In this document: piece after piece, positions 7,039 to 13,807 of the stretch
Position numbering within the stretch: the first letter of the stretch is position 1
How the letters are laid out: each line of letters opens with the position of its first letter
Assembly (NCBI GenBank): GCA_900545785.1
Contig: URAA01000026.1
Coordinates: 1-13,807 of the forward strand
DNA length: 13,807 nucleotides
DNA from: an uncultured Dialister sp.
GTDB taxonomy: Bacteria > Bacillota > Negativicutes > Veillonellales > Dialisteraceae
Direction: 5' to 3'
Notes under the pieces: generated by a model
Told to the model about the DNA's origin: nothing
Databases searched by the model: none
Seen by the model: the letters and a program-made list of their open reading frames with translations, nothing else
Made by a program: the position numbers and the translations under genes

Positions 7039-8382
7039 CTATATTAATTCATTAACTATTTTTTTAAAATGATTACCCCGTTCTTCAAATGAAGAATACA
7101 TATCGAAACTGGAGCACGCCGGCGAAAGCAAAACAATGTCCCCCTCTTCAGATAAACGTCTCCCCGTTTCCACGGCTTCCTGCATATCAGATACTCGAAT
7201 GATGGAAGATATATTTGCTTTTTTTGCGGCAGTTTCAAACCTGGAAGCAGCTGCCCCCAATAAAATCAGATGTTTCACATTTTTTTTAACTGATTCCATA
7301 AATGTTTCCAACGGAGTTCCTTTATCATGTCCTCCGGCAATCAATATAACAGGCTGATTAAAAGCTTCCATCCCTTTTACCGCTGCATCTATATTAGTTG
7401 CCTTCGAATCATTATAATAAGATACTCCTTTGAAGGTTCTTACAAATTCTATACGATGCGGCAATCCTTTAAAAGAAATCATCGCATCTCGGATGCATTC
7501 TACCGGGACTCCACCCTCATAAGCCAAAAATGCGGCTGCCAGAATATCTTCATAGTTTTGTTTTCCTTTTAATTTTAATTCTTGTGTCTTGGCAAGGAAA
7601 ATTTTATTTCCATGTCTCCTGATAATCAAATCATCTTGTTCCATACAAGCACCTTCTGAAACGACATGTTCCGTGCTCAAGAGACATATTTCCGTATGTG
7701 CTTTTTTTGTCAGTTCAGGAGTATAAGGATCTTCCGCATTGAGGAGAATGCTGTTTCCTTTTCCCATATTTTCAAAAATTCTTGCTTTTGCCGCCACATA
7801 ATTTTCCATAGTGTGATGACGTTCCATATGATCCGGCGTAATGTTTAAAATAACTGCCGATTTCGGGCAAAAACTGTCAATAAACTCCAGTTGGAAACTG
7901 GAAACTTCTGCAGCAATAAGACCGTTTTCAGGTACGAGTTCCGCTTCTCTGCTTAATGAAACTCCTATATTTCCAGCTACTGCAAACGGTTTTTTTGACC
8001 TGCTTATCATGTTTCCCAGAAGCGTTGTTGTTGTTGTTTTCCCATTTGTTCCCGTTACTGCCAAAATGGGAGCTTTTGTCAGATGGTAAGCAAGCTCTAC
8101 TTCACTGATAACAGCAATATTTTCATTTAAAGCCGATGCAACGATGGGATTCTCTACCGGAACGGCAGGTGATACAACCACCGTGTCAATTCCTTTCAGT
8201 AATACCTCCGCCTGTGCTCCAAATTTAAATACGGCTCCCATAGATATTAAATCTTCTTTTTCTTTTATATCTTTAATATTATCATGTAAATCAGAAATCA
8301 AAACATGATACCCCTGCCTGAGAAGTGCATATGCCGCACCCAGACCGCTGATTCCGGCCCCTACAATCAACACATTTTTCAT
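7039..8382 (-). CDS. murD: UDP-N-acetylmuramoylalanine--D-glutamate ligase MurD
   Basis: This ligase adds D-glutamate to UDP-MurNAc-L-Ala and is 447 residues from the chosen start. VLIVGAGISGLG begins the Rossmann-like N-terminal domain. GTNGKTTTTTLLG is the ATP loop, about 35 residues before EVSSFQLE, then NITPDHMERH. The lysine in VAAKARIF is in the position carbamylated in Mur ligases. YNDSKATN and SPACSSFDMY are the MurD-specific blocks in the C-terminal half. The gene opens with three consecutive ATGs (8388, 8385, 8382). The upstream AGAGG lies 2, 5 and 8 bases from them, so the first is unlikely and 8382 is preferred over 8385 only weakly. It follows mraY after an AT-rich gap of about 60 bases in which I found no convincing promoter. 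Confidence 0.97.
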   Translation of the reverse strand: MKNVLIVGAGISGLGAAYALLRQGYHVLISDLHDNIKDIKEKEDLISMGAVFKFGAQAEVLLKGIDTVVVSPAVPVENPIVASALNENIAVISEVELAYHLTKAPILAVTGTNGKTTTTTLLGNMISRSKKPFAVAGNIGVSLSREAELVPENGLIAAEVSSFQLEFIDSFCPKSAVILNITPDHMERHHTMENYVAAKARIFENMGKGNSILLNAEDPYTPELTKKAHTEICLLSTEHVVSEGACMEQDDLIIRRHGNKIFLAKTQELKLKGKQNYEDILAAAFLAYEGGVPVECIRDAMISFKGLPHRIEFVRTFKGVSYYNDSKATNIDAAVKGMEAFNQPVILIAGGHDKGTPLETFMESVKKNVKHLILLGAAASRFETAAKKANISSIIRVSDMQEAVETGRRLSEEGDIVLLSPACSSFDMYSSFEERGNHFKKIVNELI

Positions 8383-8444
8383 CATCATCGCCTCTGGTAT
8401 ATCGATTATATAATAATTTATGCTCCCTATTATAAAATATAAGT

Positions 8445-9407
8445 CTATTGTCGGAAATAGAGAATTAAAGTAATGCAGGCAATTATAAACTCAAAGATCC
8501 AAAAAGACCATACTACTTTGACTTCACTCCAACCGGACAATTCAAAATGATGGTGCAACGGACTCATTTTAAAAATGCGTTTTCCCGTCAGTCTGAAAGA
8601 TGTCACTTGGATGATAACCGAAAGTGCTTCCAATACAAAAATAATACCGATAAAAATCAGCAGCAATTCTGTCCCGGTTATTACTGAAATACCTGCAACG
8701 GCTCCGCCCAAAGCTAATGAACCGGTGTCTCCCATAAAAATTTTTGCCGGATGATAATTAAAAAATAAAAATCCGATGCATGAACCGACCAATACGGCAA
8801 TAAAATAACCTATGTCATGGAATCCGTTAAGATAGCAGTATACTCCGTATGCCGAAAAAGCAATGATGCAGCAACCTGCAGCCAGTCCATCCAGACCGTC
8901 AGTTAAATTAACTGCATTTGATGCCCCCACCACCACGAGAATAACAAAAAGATAATAAAACCAGCCGATGGTCAGTTCTGTATTCATAAAAGGAACGGAG
9001 ATTGAATAAGGCAGATGAAGAGTTTCTACACAGCCCCAGCAGAAAAGTATCGCCAAGATAAGCTGCCCCAATATTTTCTGTTTTGCCGTAAGTCCCAAAT
9101 TCCGCTTTTTTTCAGCTTTAATGAAATCATCTGAAAATCCGAGAATTCCATGTCCTATTGTCAGAAAAAGAAGCCATAACACCGGAGTATCCCATATTCC
9201 ATTCAAGACAATGACCATCACCATCGCCAAAATCAGAAAAAGTCCTCCCATGGTAGGCGTTCCCGATTTAGCACGATGTGACTTGGGACCTTCTTCTCTA
9301 ATCGTTTGGCGCGCCTTATATTTACGGGCCAGCGGTATTGCAAAATATCCGAGGACGAGAGTTGACACCATCGCCTCTATCATATACAGCAAATAGTTAA
9401 TTTCCAT
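8445..9407 (-). CDS. mraY: Phospho-N-acetylmuramoyl-pentapeptide-transferase MraY
   Basis: This polytopic membrane enzyme of 320 residues transfers phospho-MurNAc-pentapeptide from UDP to undecaprenyl phosphate, making lipid I. Long hydrophobic segments throughout fit the ten-helix family topology. The first cytoplasmic loop has KSHRAKSGTPTMGG (42-55). GFSDDFIK (90-97) carries the paired Asp residues, NLTDGLDG (167-174) the substrate-site Asp, and FMGDTGS (224-230) and PLHHHFE (283-289) the remaining conserved sites. The length matches Firmicute MraY (about 320) better than proteobacterial ones (about 360). The start overlaps the murF stop by 11 bases. The nearest purine-rich stretch (GGAAGGAA) is about 13 bases away, longer than usual, so coupling to murF translation is likely. 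Confidence 0.98.
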   Translation of the reverse strand: MEINYLLYMIEAMVSTLVLGYFAIPLARKYKARQTIREEGPKSHRAKSGTPTMGGLFLILAMVMVIVLNGIWDTPVLWLLFLTIGHGILGFSDDFIKAEKKRNLGLTAKQKILGQLILAILFCWGCVETLHLPYSISVPFMNTELTIGWFYYLFVILVVVGASNAVNLTDGLDGLAAGCCIIAFSAYGVYCYLNGFHDIGYFIAVLVGSCIGFLFFNYHPAKIFMGDTGSLALGGAVAGISVITGTELLLIFIGIIFVLEALSVIIQVTSFRLTGKRIFKMSPLHHHFELSGWSEVKVVWSFWIFEFIIACITLILYFRQ

Positions 9408-10791
9408 TTTGCTTTAACAATTCCTTCCAATATTCAGATATTTTCTCCATATGCATTGAATGGGATCCCTTAAGAAGAATAACATCTCCGTCTTTTGTAT
9501 TTTCCTTTAAAAAGGCAGCCGCTTCTTTAGAAGAATCATATTCCGTTATCCAACTGATGCCGCCCGTTTCTTTTGCCCCTTTTGCAATATTTTTACTGAG
9601 CGGACCGACTGTAACCAGACCGTCAAATCCTATTTCGGCAGCTTTGCGACCTGTTTCATAGTGTAATCTTTCTTCTGCATTTCCTAATTCACTCATATCC
9701 CCCAATACCAAAATATGGCGTTTCCCCTTTATCTGTTTCATTGATAAAAATGCCATTTCCATGGAAAGCGGATTTGCATTATATGAATCATCCATAATTG
9801 TAATTCCGTCCAGATTTACGATTGTCTGACGTTGTTCTCCCGGAACAAAATCAGCCAGTGCCTTCTGAATCTTATTGATATCAATACCGATAACTCTGGC
9901 GGCTGCAGTAGCAGCCAGTGCATCATACACATTATGAATACCGAATAAATTCAATTTTACTTTAAAGGCTTCGTCAAAACAAGTACAAATATACTTTGTT
10001 CCCTTTGCCTCATATATAATATCCGTTCCGTATACGGTATGCTTTCCTTTCAGACCATAACCTATAATATTCCCCTTAAAAAAATATCCCATTTGTGCAA
10101 CAAAGGGGTCATCTTCATTTAAAATGGCCACTCCGTCTTCAGGTAAAGAAGCTATTAATTCACTTTTAGCTTTTGCTATATTTTCTTGACTTCCCAACAT
10201 ACCGATATGAGATGTCCCCACGTTAGTGATTACACCGATGGTGGGGTGAGCTATATCACAAAGTTCTTTGATTTGTCCGAGGCCGCGCATGCCCATCTCT
10301 ACGACACAGACTTCCGTGTCTTTGGTCATAGATAAGAGTGTCATGGATAGTCCGATTTCATTGTTAAAATTTTTAGGAGTAGAACATATATTTAACTTTG
10401 ATGAAAGAATGGAACTGATCATATCTTTGGTTGTCGTTTTGCCATTAGAGCCGGTAACGGCTATTATCGGAATATCAAATTTCATTCTATAAAAACGAGC
10501 TAAATCTTCCAGTGCTTTTTTCGTATCTTTTACCAAGAAAACAGAAATCGAGGAAGAAATATCTTTTAAATAATTGATATTTGAGATAATGACTGCTGCA
10601 GAATCTTTTTTTACGGCCTCTTTTATGAATTCGTGCCCATCGAAACGATCCCCGGTCAGAGCAATAAATAACTCTCCGGATTTAATAGAACGGGTATCTG
10701 TACTTATACCTACGCAATAGGATGTTGTACCGGTCTGCAACAAGTTTCCTTTCGTTGCCTTTTTTATTTCTTCCAACGTAAACGAAGCCAT
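9397..10791 (-). CDS. murF: UDP-MurNAc-tripeptide--D-Ala-D-Ala ligase MurF
   Basis: This is the last cytoplasmic Mur ligase, adding the D-Ala-D-Ala made by Ddl to give UDP-MurNAc-pentapeptide. It has 464 residues, a normal length. The N-terminal ISTDTRSIKSGELFIAL block (29-45) is the UDP-binding domain. GSNGKTTTKDM (114-124) is the ATP loop, followed by the MurF-typical NFNNEIGLSMTLL. MGMRGLGQI and TNVGTSHIGMLGS follow, then KAKSELI with the probable carbamylated lysine, and DDSYNANPLSM. LLKGSHSMHME near the C-terminus is the usual ending block. GAGGGG lies 8 bases before the ATG, overlapping the end of murE, whose stop is 4 bases away. Confidence 0.98.
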   Translation of the reverse strand: MASFTLEEIKKATKGNLLQTGTTSYCVGISTDTRSIKSGELFIALTGDRFDGHEFIKEAVKKDSAAVIISNINYLKDISSSISVFLVKDTKKALEDLARFYRMKFDIPIIAVTGSNGKTTTKDMISSILSSKLNICSTPKNFNNEIGLSMTLLSMTKDTEVCVVEMGMRGLGQIKELCDIAHPTIGVITNVGTSHIGMLGSQENIAKAKSELIASLPEDGVAILNEDDPFVAQMGYFFKGNIIGYGLKGKHTVYGTDIIYEAKGTKYICTCFDEAFKVKLNLFGIHNVYDALAATAAARVIGIDINKIQKALADFVPGEQRQTIVNLDGITIMDDSYNANPLSMEMAFLSMKQIKGKRHILVLGDMSELGNAEERLHYETGRKAAEIGFDGLVTVGPLSKNIAKGAKETGGISWITEYDSSKEAAAFLKENTKDGDVILLKGSHSMHMEKISEYWKELLKQNGN

Positions 10792-10795
10792 TATC

Positions 10796-12289
10796 TTATC
10801 CCCTCAATACCTTTCTCGCCTCTTCACGATCGTCAAAATGAATGGTTCGATCTTTCAAAATTTGATAATCTTCATGACCCTTCCCCGCGATAAGAACCAT
10901 ATCATTTTCTCCGGCCATAGAAACAGCTTTTTCTATAGCTTTATGACGGTCGGCATCAACTATATAATATAATTCTTTTTTTACTTTTGCTGCTTTTTTT
11001 ACTCCCTCCGTTATATCTTCTATAATATCCTCCGGATTTTCTGTACGAGGGTTGTCACTGGTTATTATTACTGTATCGGCATATTTCCCTGCTATATATC
11101 CCATAATCGGTCTTTTCAGTTTATCTCGATCACCGCCGCAACCAAAGGTTATTATAATTTTCCCTTTGGTGATTTCCTTTGCGGTAAGCAATATTTTCTC
11201 CAATCCGTCCGGAGTATGAGCGTAATCAACCACTACAGGAAAGGATTGTCCTTCATCAATCAATTCAAATCGTCCCGGAACAGATTTAAAATCTGTCAGC
11301 GCTTTTATGATTATCTCCATCGATACTTTTTCGGATAATGCCGCCCCTATAGCCGCCAAAGTATTGTATATATTAAATCGTCCCACCAAATTGGTTTTTA
11401 CCAGATAATTTTCTCCTTTGAAATCTACCTGAAAAGCAGAGCCTTTTCCTGTAAAAACATTATTGAAAGCAAAAAGTTCCTCCTTTGACATTCCGTAAGT
11501 ATGACAGGCACAGATGTCCTTATCTTGAATCGCAGATTTCATGACTTGTGCATATTCATCGTCTTCATTAATCCATGCACTTTTATTTTTTTTAGTTTGT
11601 CCTTCGGAAGAAATCATCGTAAAGAGCATAGCTTTGGCTTTAGCATAGTTTTCCATGGTTTTATGAAAATCTAAGTGATCTTCCGTCAAATTGGTAAACA
11701 CTGCCGTATCAAACTCACAACCGACAACACGCCCCATGACAAGTGCATGTGAGGATACTTCCATACATGCATATTCAACGGATTCCAAAACCATTTGATG
11801 AAGCAGTCGTTGCAAATCAATGACATCAGGAGTCGTATTATGCGCGGGAATTTCTTTATCCCCTATTAAAGCGTGAATCGTGCCTATCACACCCGTTTTA
11901 TGACCTGCATAACGAAGTATATGAGAAATAATATGAGTGGTTGTAGTTTTACCGTTGGTCCCTGTTACTGCAATCATTCTCATTTTCCGCGAAGGATATC
12001 CGAAAAAACTCGGAACCATATCTTCCATGGCTTTTCTGGTATCTTTGACATAAACGACCGTGATATTTTCCGGCAGATCAAGTTTTCTTTCCGAGATTAC
12101 GGCAACGGCTCCCCCTTTTACTGCACTTTGAGCAAAATCATGTCCGTCCGCTCTTGCACCCGATAAGCAAAAAAACAGGCACCCTTTCCCTGCTTTTCGG
12201 GAATCTGCCGTTACATCAAATATGTCTATGTCAATAGAACCGTCCACCTGCTCAAAAGCAGTCGTTTTCAATAAATCCTGTAATTTCAT
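10796..12289 (-). CDS. murE: UDP-MurNAc-tripeptide synthetase MurE, meso-diaminopimelate type
   Basis: This ligase adds the third residue of the peptidoglycan stem. From the second ATG it is 497 residues. TADSRKAGKGCLFFCLSG is the N-terminal domain signature and VTGTNGKTTTTH the ATP loop. HNTTPDVIDLQ, EVSSHALVMGRV and NLTEDHLDFH follow, then KAKAMLF with the carbamylated lysine, DYAHTPDGLE and FGCGGDRD. The motif DNPR (412-415) with GKGHE further on is the known mark of enzymes selecting meso-diaminopimelate; lysine-adding MurE proteins lack this Arg. The cell wall should therefore contain meso-DAP. ATGs lie at 12292 and 12289; AAGGCGG is 4 and 7 bases upstream, favouring the second. The upstream gap holds a hairpin and an inverted repeat but no ftsI, the usual gene between ftsL and murE. 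Confidence 0.97.
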   Translation of the reverse strand: MKLQDLLKTTAFEQVDGSIDIDIFDVTADSRKAGKGCLFFCLSGARADGHDFAQSAVKGGAVAVISERKLDLPENITVVYVKDTRKAMEDMVPSFFGYPSRKMRMIAVTGTNGKTTTTHIISHILRYAGHKTGVIGTIHALIGDKEIPAHNTTPDVIDLQRLLHQMVLESVEYACMEVSSHALVMGRVVGCEFDTAVFTNLTEDHLDFHKTMENYAKAKAMLFTMISSEGQTKKNKSAWINEDDEYAQVMKSAIQDKDICACHTYGMSKEELFAFNNVFTGKGSAFQVDFKGENYLVKTNLVGRFNIYNTLAAIGAALSEKVSMEIIIKALTDFKSVPGRFELIDEGQSFPVVVDYAHTPDGLEKILLTAKEITKGKIIITFGCGGDRDKLKRPIMGYIAGKYADTVIITSDNPRTENPEDIIEDITEGVKKAAKVKKELYYIVDADRHKAIEKAVSMAGENDMVLIAGKGHEDYQILKDRTIHFDDREEARKVLRG

Positions 12290-12302
12290 CATGAAACCGC
12301 CT

Positions 12303-12337
12303 TATATAGTATATATACATTAAACAATTACTATATA
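12303..12337 (-). repeat. Inverted repeat just upstream of the murE ribosome binding site
   Basis: TATATAGTA (12303-12311) and TACTATATA (12329-12337) are perfect 9-base inverted repeats separated by 17 bases. In the murE mRNA the distal arm ends directly before the AAGGCGG ribosome binding site. It could be an operator or a weak leader hairpin. The region is nearly all A and T, so a chance origin cannot be excluded, and a stem this AT-rich would be unstable. Confidence 0.35.
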
Positions 12338-12365
12338 TAATATATCAACTCAATTACATGCACAA
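12337..12365 (-). promoter_or_regulatory. Candidate promoter upstream of murE
   Basis: TTGTGC (12360-12365) is separated by 17 bases from TATTAT (12337-12342, 5 of 6 matches to TATAAT). Only the first three bases of the -35 box match TTGACA, and the flanks are so AT-rich that a -10 match means little. Its place directly after a hairpin suits a restart of transcription for murE and the genes behind it. Treat as a weak candidate. Confidence 0.25.
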
Positions 12366-12391
12366 TAGCGACCCGTTTCAGGGCCGCTATT
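12364..12391 (-). terminator. Stable hairpin directly after ftsL (possible terminator, attenuator or processing site)
   Basis: Arms 12364-12374 and 12381-12391 form an 11-base-pair stem with a 6-base loop, beginning immediately after the ftsL stop codon (12392-12394). In minus-strand RNA every position pairs, including one G-U wobble; on the plus strand the same position is an A-C mismatch. This favours a function in the operon transcript. No T-tract follows the stem (GTGCATG comes next), so classical intrinsic termination is doubtful. It could mark an RNA end, a processing site or a decayed terminator. Confidence 0.5.
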
Positions 12392-12769
12392 TCAGTCTCT
12401 TATATTAACCTTTGCGGTTCGATTATCACGGCCCCCATAGATAGCATTGGTTGCCACTTTCATTCCCAATTTTGTTTCTGCTATTTTCTGGATCCTTGCC
12501 GGCGCTTCCAGTTGAGCCACTTCCATGCGAGTCGTCGCATTTGTTCTGCTCAGTGCCATTACCTCAGATCGAACCAATTGCATCTTATACTCAGATTGAA
12601 TATTAAATCCCGCAAAAAAACAATAGGTAAAAACAGGTATTAAAAGAATAGCCAGACAAACCGCAAAATCATGAATGGCAAATTGTACCTTAGGTTTGAC
12701 CCTTTCCGGAATAACCACTGTTTCAGGAACATTCATGTAGTTCATCATTTCAATATTCTGTGACAGCAT
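12392..12769 (-). CDS. ftsL: Cell division protein FtsL
   Basis: This small bitopic protein of 125 residues shows the FtsL plan. A cytoplasmic N-terminus of about 33 residues leads into one transmembrane helix at about 34-54 (FAVCLAILLIPVFTYCFF). A heptad-like stretch (about 56-90) suited to a coiled coil follows, and then IQKIAETKLGM (93-103), the conserved patch found in FtsL proteins. In the family FtsL forms a complex with FtsB/DivIC and FtsQ/DivIB that activates the septal synthase FtsW-FtsI. AGGAGGG lies 7 bases before the ATG. It follows rsmH by 20 bases, its standard place. Sequence identity in this family is low, so the call rests on topology, the C-terminal motif and position. Confidence 0.9.
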   Translation of the reverse strand: MLSQNIEMMNYMNVPETVVIPERVKPKVQFAIHDFAVCLAILLIPVFTYCFFAGFNIQSEYKMQLVRSEVMALSRTNATTRMEVAQLEAPARIQKIAETKLGMKVATNAIYGGRDNRTAKVNIRD

Positions 12770-12789
12770 CTGTTTTCCCTCCTAAAAAT

Positions 12790-13722
12790 TTATACTTTTT
12801 CTACAACTCTTAAAATGGCGCTTCTTGCTCTCGGATTTTCTCTTATTTCATGTTCGGAAGGTTTTATTGCTTTTCCTATCTCTTTAACCGAACGATGATG
12901 ATTGCATATGCAAATCGGTATATCCGGAGGGCATATACAATCTGTTGCCATTTCTCTAAATGTATTTTTTATAATTCGGTCCTCCAGTGACTGAAAGGTG
13001 ATTACCCCCAATCTTCCCCCTGCCTTCAAGTGTGATACACATTTCTCCATCGTTGTTTTCAAGATGTTTAATTCATCATTGACTTCAATACGCAATGCTT
13101 GAAATGTTCGTTTGGCCGGATGCGGTCCTGTTTTTCTGGCTCCTGCCGGAATGGCCGATTTAATTATTTGAACCAAATCAGTTGTCATCTCTATAGGCTT
13201 TTTTTGCCTTCTGTCGCAGATAAAGGATGCAATTCTGGCTGCCCATCGCTCTTCTCCGTATTCACGAATGATTGTTTCCAGATCCTCTTCTTTATATGTA
13301 TTGACCACATCATAAGCAGTCAGCTGTTGTCTGCGATCCATCCTCATATCGAGTTTTCCGTTATTCATATAAGAAAATCCGCGTTCCCCCTCATCAAGTT
13401 GATAGGAAGAAACCCCTAAATCAAAAATGAAACCATCCACAGATTCAATGTTAAGTTCGTCTAATATTGAATCTATATGAGAAAAGTTATTTCTCACGGT
13501 TATATATTTACACCGGGCTCCACGGAGCCGTTCTTCAGCAGCTTTTATCGCATCTTCATCCTGATCAATGCCTATTAAAAGCCCTTTTTCCGACATGTGC
13601 TCTGAAAGTGCCGAAGAATGGCCTCCACCGCCCAATGTGCAATCTACATAAATTCCGTCGGGTTTTGTCAAAATATGATTTACCATTTCCTCTAAAAGTA
13701 CCGAGGTGTGACTGAATTTCAT
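12790..13722 (-). CDS. rsmH: 16S rRNA (cytosine(1402)-N(4))-methyltransferase RsmH (MraW)
   Basis: This SAM-dependent methyltransferase of 310 residues modifies C1402 of 16S rRNA at the ribosomal P site. The start MKFSHTSVLLEEMV is typical. DCTLGGGGHS (27-36) is the SAM-binding motif I, GIDQDEDA follows, then FDLGVSSYQLD (100-110), GFSYMNNGKLDMRMD, HPAKRTFQALRI (201-212) and SLEDRIIK. The C-terminal cysteine cluster CICPPDIPICIC (262-273) is usual in Firmicute RsmH. One oddity: the strongly conserved block SFHSLEDR reads TFQSLEDR, with Gln244 in place of His. AAGGGG lies 5 bases before the ATG and overlaps the end of mraZ, whose stop is 9 bases upstream, suggesting coupled translation. Confidence 0.98.
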   Translation of the reverse strand: MKFSHTSVLLEEMVNHILTKPDGIYVDCTLGGGGHSSALSEHMSEKGLLIGIDQDEDAIKAAEERLRGARCKYITVRNNFSHIDSILDELNIESVDGFIFDLGVSSYQLDEGERGFSYMNNGKLDMRMDRRQQLTAYDVVNTYKEEDLETIIREYGEERWAARIASFICDRRQKKPIEMTTDLVQIIKSAIPAGARKTGPHPAKRTFQALRIEVNDELNILKTTMEKCVSHLKAGGRLGVITFQSLEDRIIKNTFREMATDCICPPDIPICICNHHRSVKEIGKAIKPSEHEIRENPRARSAILRVVEKV

Positions 13723-13731
13723 ATTCGCCCC

Positions 13732-13807
13732 TTATATTTCAAAATTCAATGGAAGTTCCAAGGAATCTGCCAAATCTGCTATCGACTCTTCTCCATGTTC
13801 ATCGCTG
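13732..13807 (-). CDS. mraZ: Transcriptional regulator MraZ, C-terminal 24 residues only
   Basis: An open frame enters from the right edge and ends at TAA (13732-13734). The 24 visible residues (SDEHGEESIADLADSLEL, then PLNFEI) resemble the helical acidic C-terminus of MraZ. MraZ normally comes immediately before rsmH, as this frame does, with a gap of 9 bases. The family binds repeats in the dcw promoter, which would lie outside the window. The fragment is too short for recognition by sequence alone; position carries most of the weight. Confidence 0.8.
   Translation of the reverse strand, partial: SDEHGEESIADLADSLELPLNFEI

Noticed and set aside
8389..8444. Two TATAAT sequences in the mraY-murD gap as a promoter for murD
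   Set aside because: No -35-like hexamer lies at 16-18 bases upstream of the one I checked, and the stretch is AT-rich enough to give TATAAT by chance.
12305..12345. NrdR-box-like sequences (CTATATATAA and GTATATATAC cores) upstream of murE
   Set aside because: Only the central TATATA matches the known box; the outer bases do not. The centres are about 22 bases apart, not the usual three helical turns, and murE is not a known NrdR target.
829..13715. The other plus-strand frames and the short minus-strand frame at 7056-7238
   Set aside because: All overlap confidently assigned genes in other frames, show no family motifs, and every real gene runs on the minus strand.
1..13807. A novel defence, mobile or biosynthetic system
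   Set aside because: Every reading frame of substance belongs to a known core family. I saw no integrase, transposase, repeat array or unassigned gene, and codon and base use look even throughout by eye.

Overview
All genes supported here lie on the minus strand, so the window reads from right to left as one long run. It is a division and cell wall (dcw) cluster: mraZ (3' end only), rsmH, ftsL, murE, murF, mraY, murD, murG, murC, ddl, ftsQ, ftsZ. It is followed by nrdR, gmhA and gmhB (the last cut off by the left edge). Genes overlap by a few bases or sit within about 20 bases of each other. The exceptions are three longer gaps: ftsL-murE (about 100 bases), mraY-murD (about 60) and ftsQ-ftsZ (130). 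No stretch of 300 bases lacks a gene, and I see no tRNA, rRNA, mobile element, CRISPR array or phage gene.

The organism is probably a diderm Firmicute of the Negativicutes, most like the Veillonella/Dialister side of that class. This is inference. The proteins look Firmicute-like (for example the cysteine-rich C-terminus of RsmH), the DNA is AT-rich, and MurE carries the DNPR motif of meso-diaminopimelate-adding enzymes. Two genes for ADP-heptose synthesis (gmhA, gmhB) point to a lipopolysaccharide-bearing outer membrane. The genus cannot be fixed from the sequence alone.

Functionally, MurC, MurD, MurE and MurF build the UDP-MurNAc-pentapeptide, with Ddl supplying D-Ala-D-Ala. MraY and MurG then make lipid I and lipid II. 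FtsL, FtsQ and FtsZ belong to the divisome, RsmH methylates 16S rRNA and MraZ is the cluster's usual regulator. NrdR controls ribonucleotide reductase genes, and GmhA and GmhB make the heptose precursor of the LPS inner core.

I found no undescribed system; this is a core chromosomal region. What deserves a second look is its reduced content: ftsI, ftsW and ftsA are missing from the places where they usually sit, and murB is missing too. FtsZ has a very short C-terminal linker. There is a terminator-like hairpin between ftsZ and nrdR with no room for a promoter after it, and a second hairpin at the ftsL-murE junction where ftsI would be expected. Tandem ATG start codons recur in several genes.
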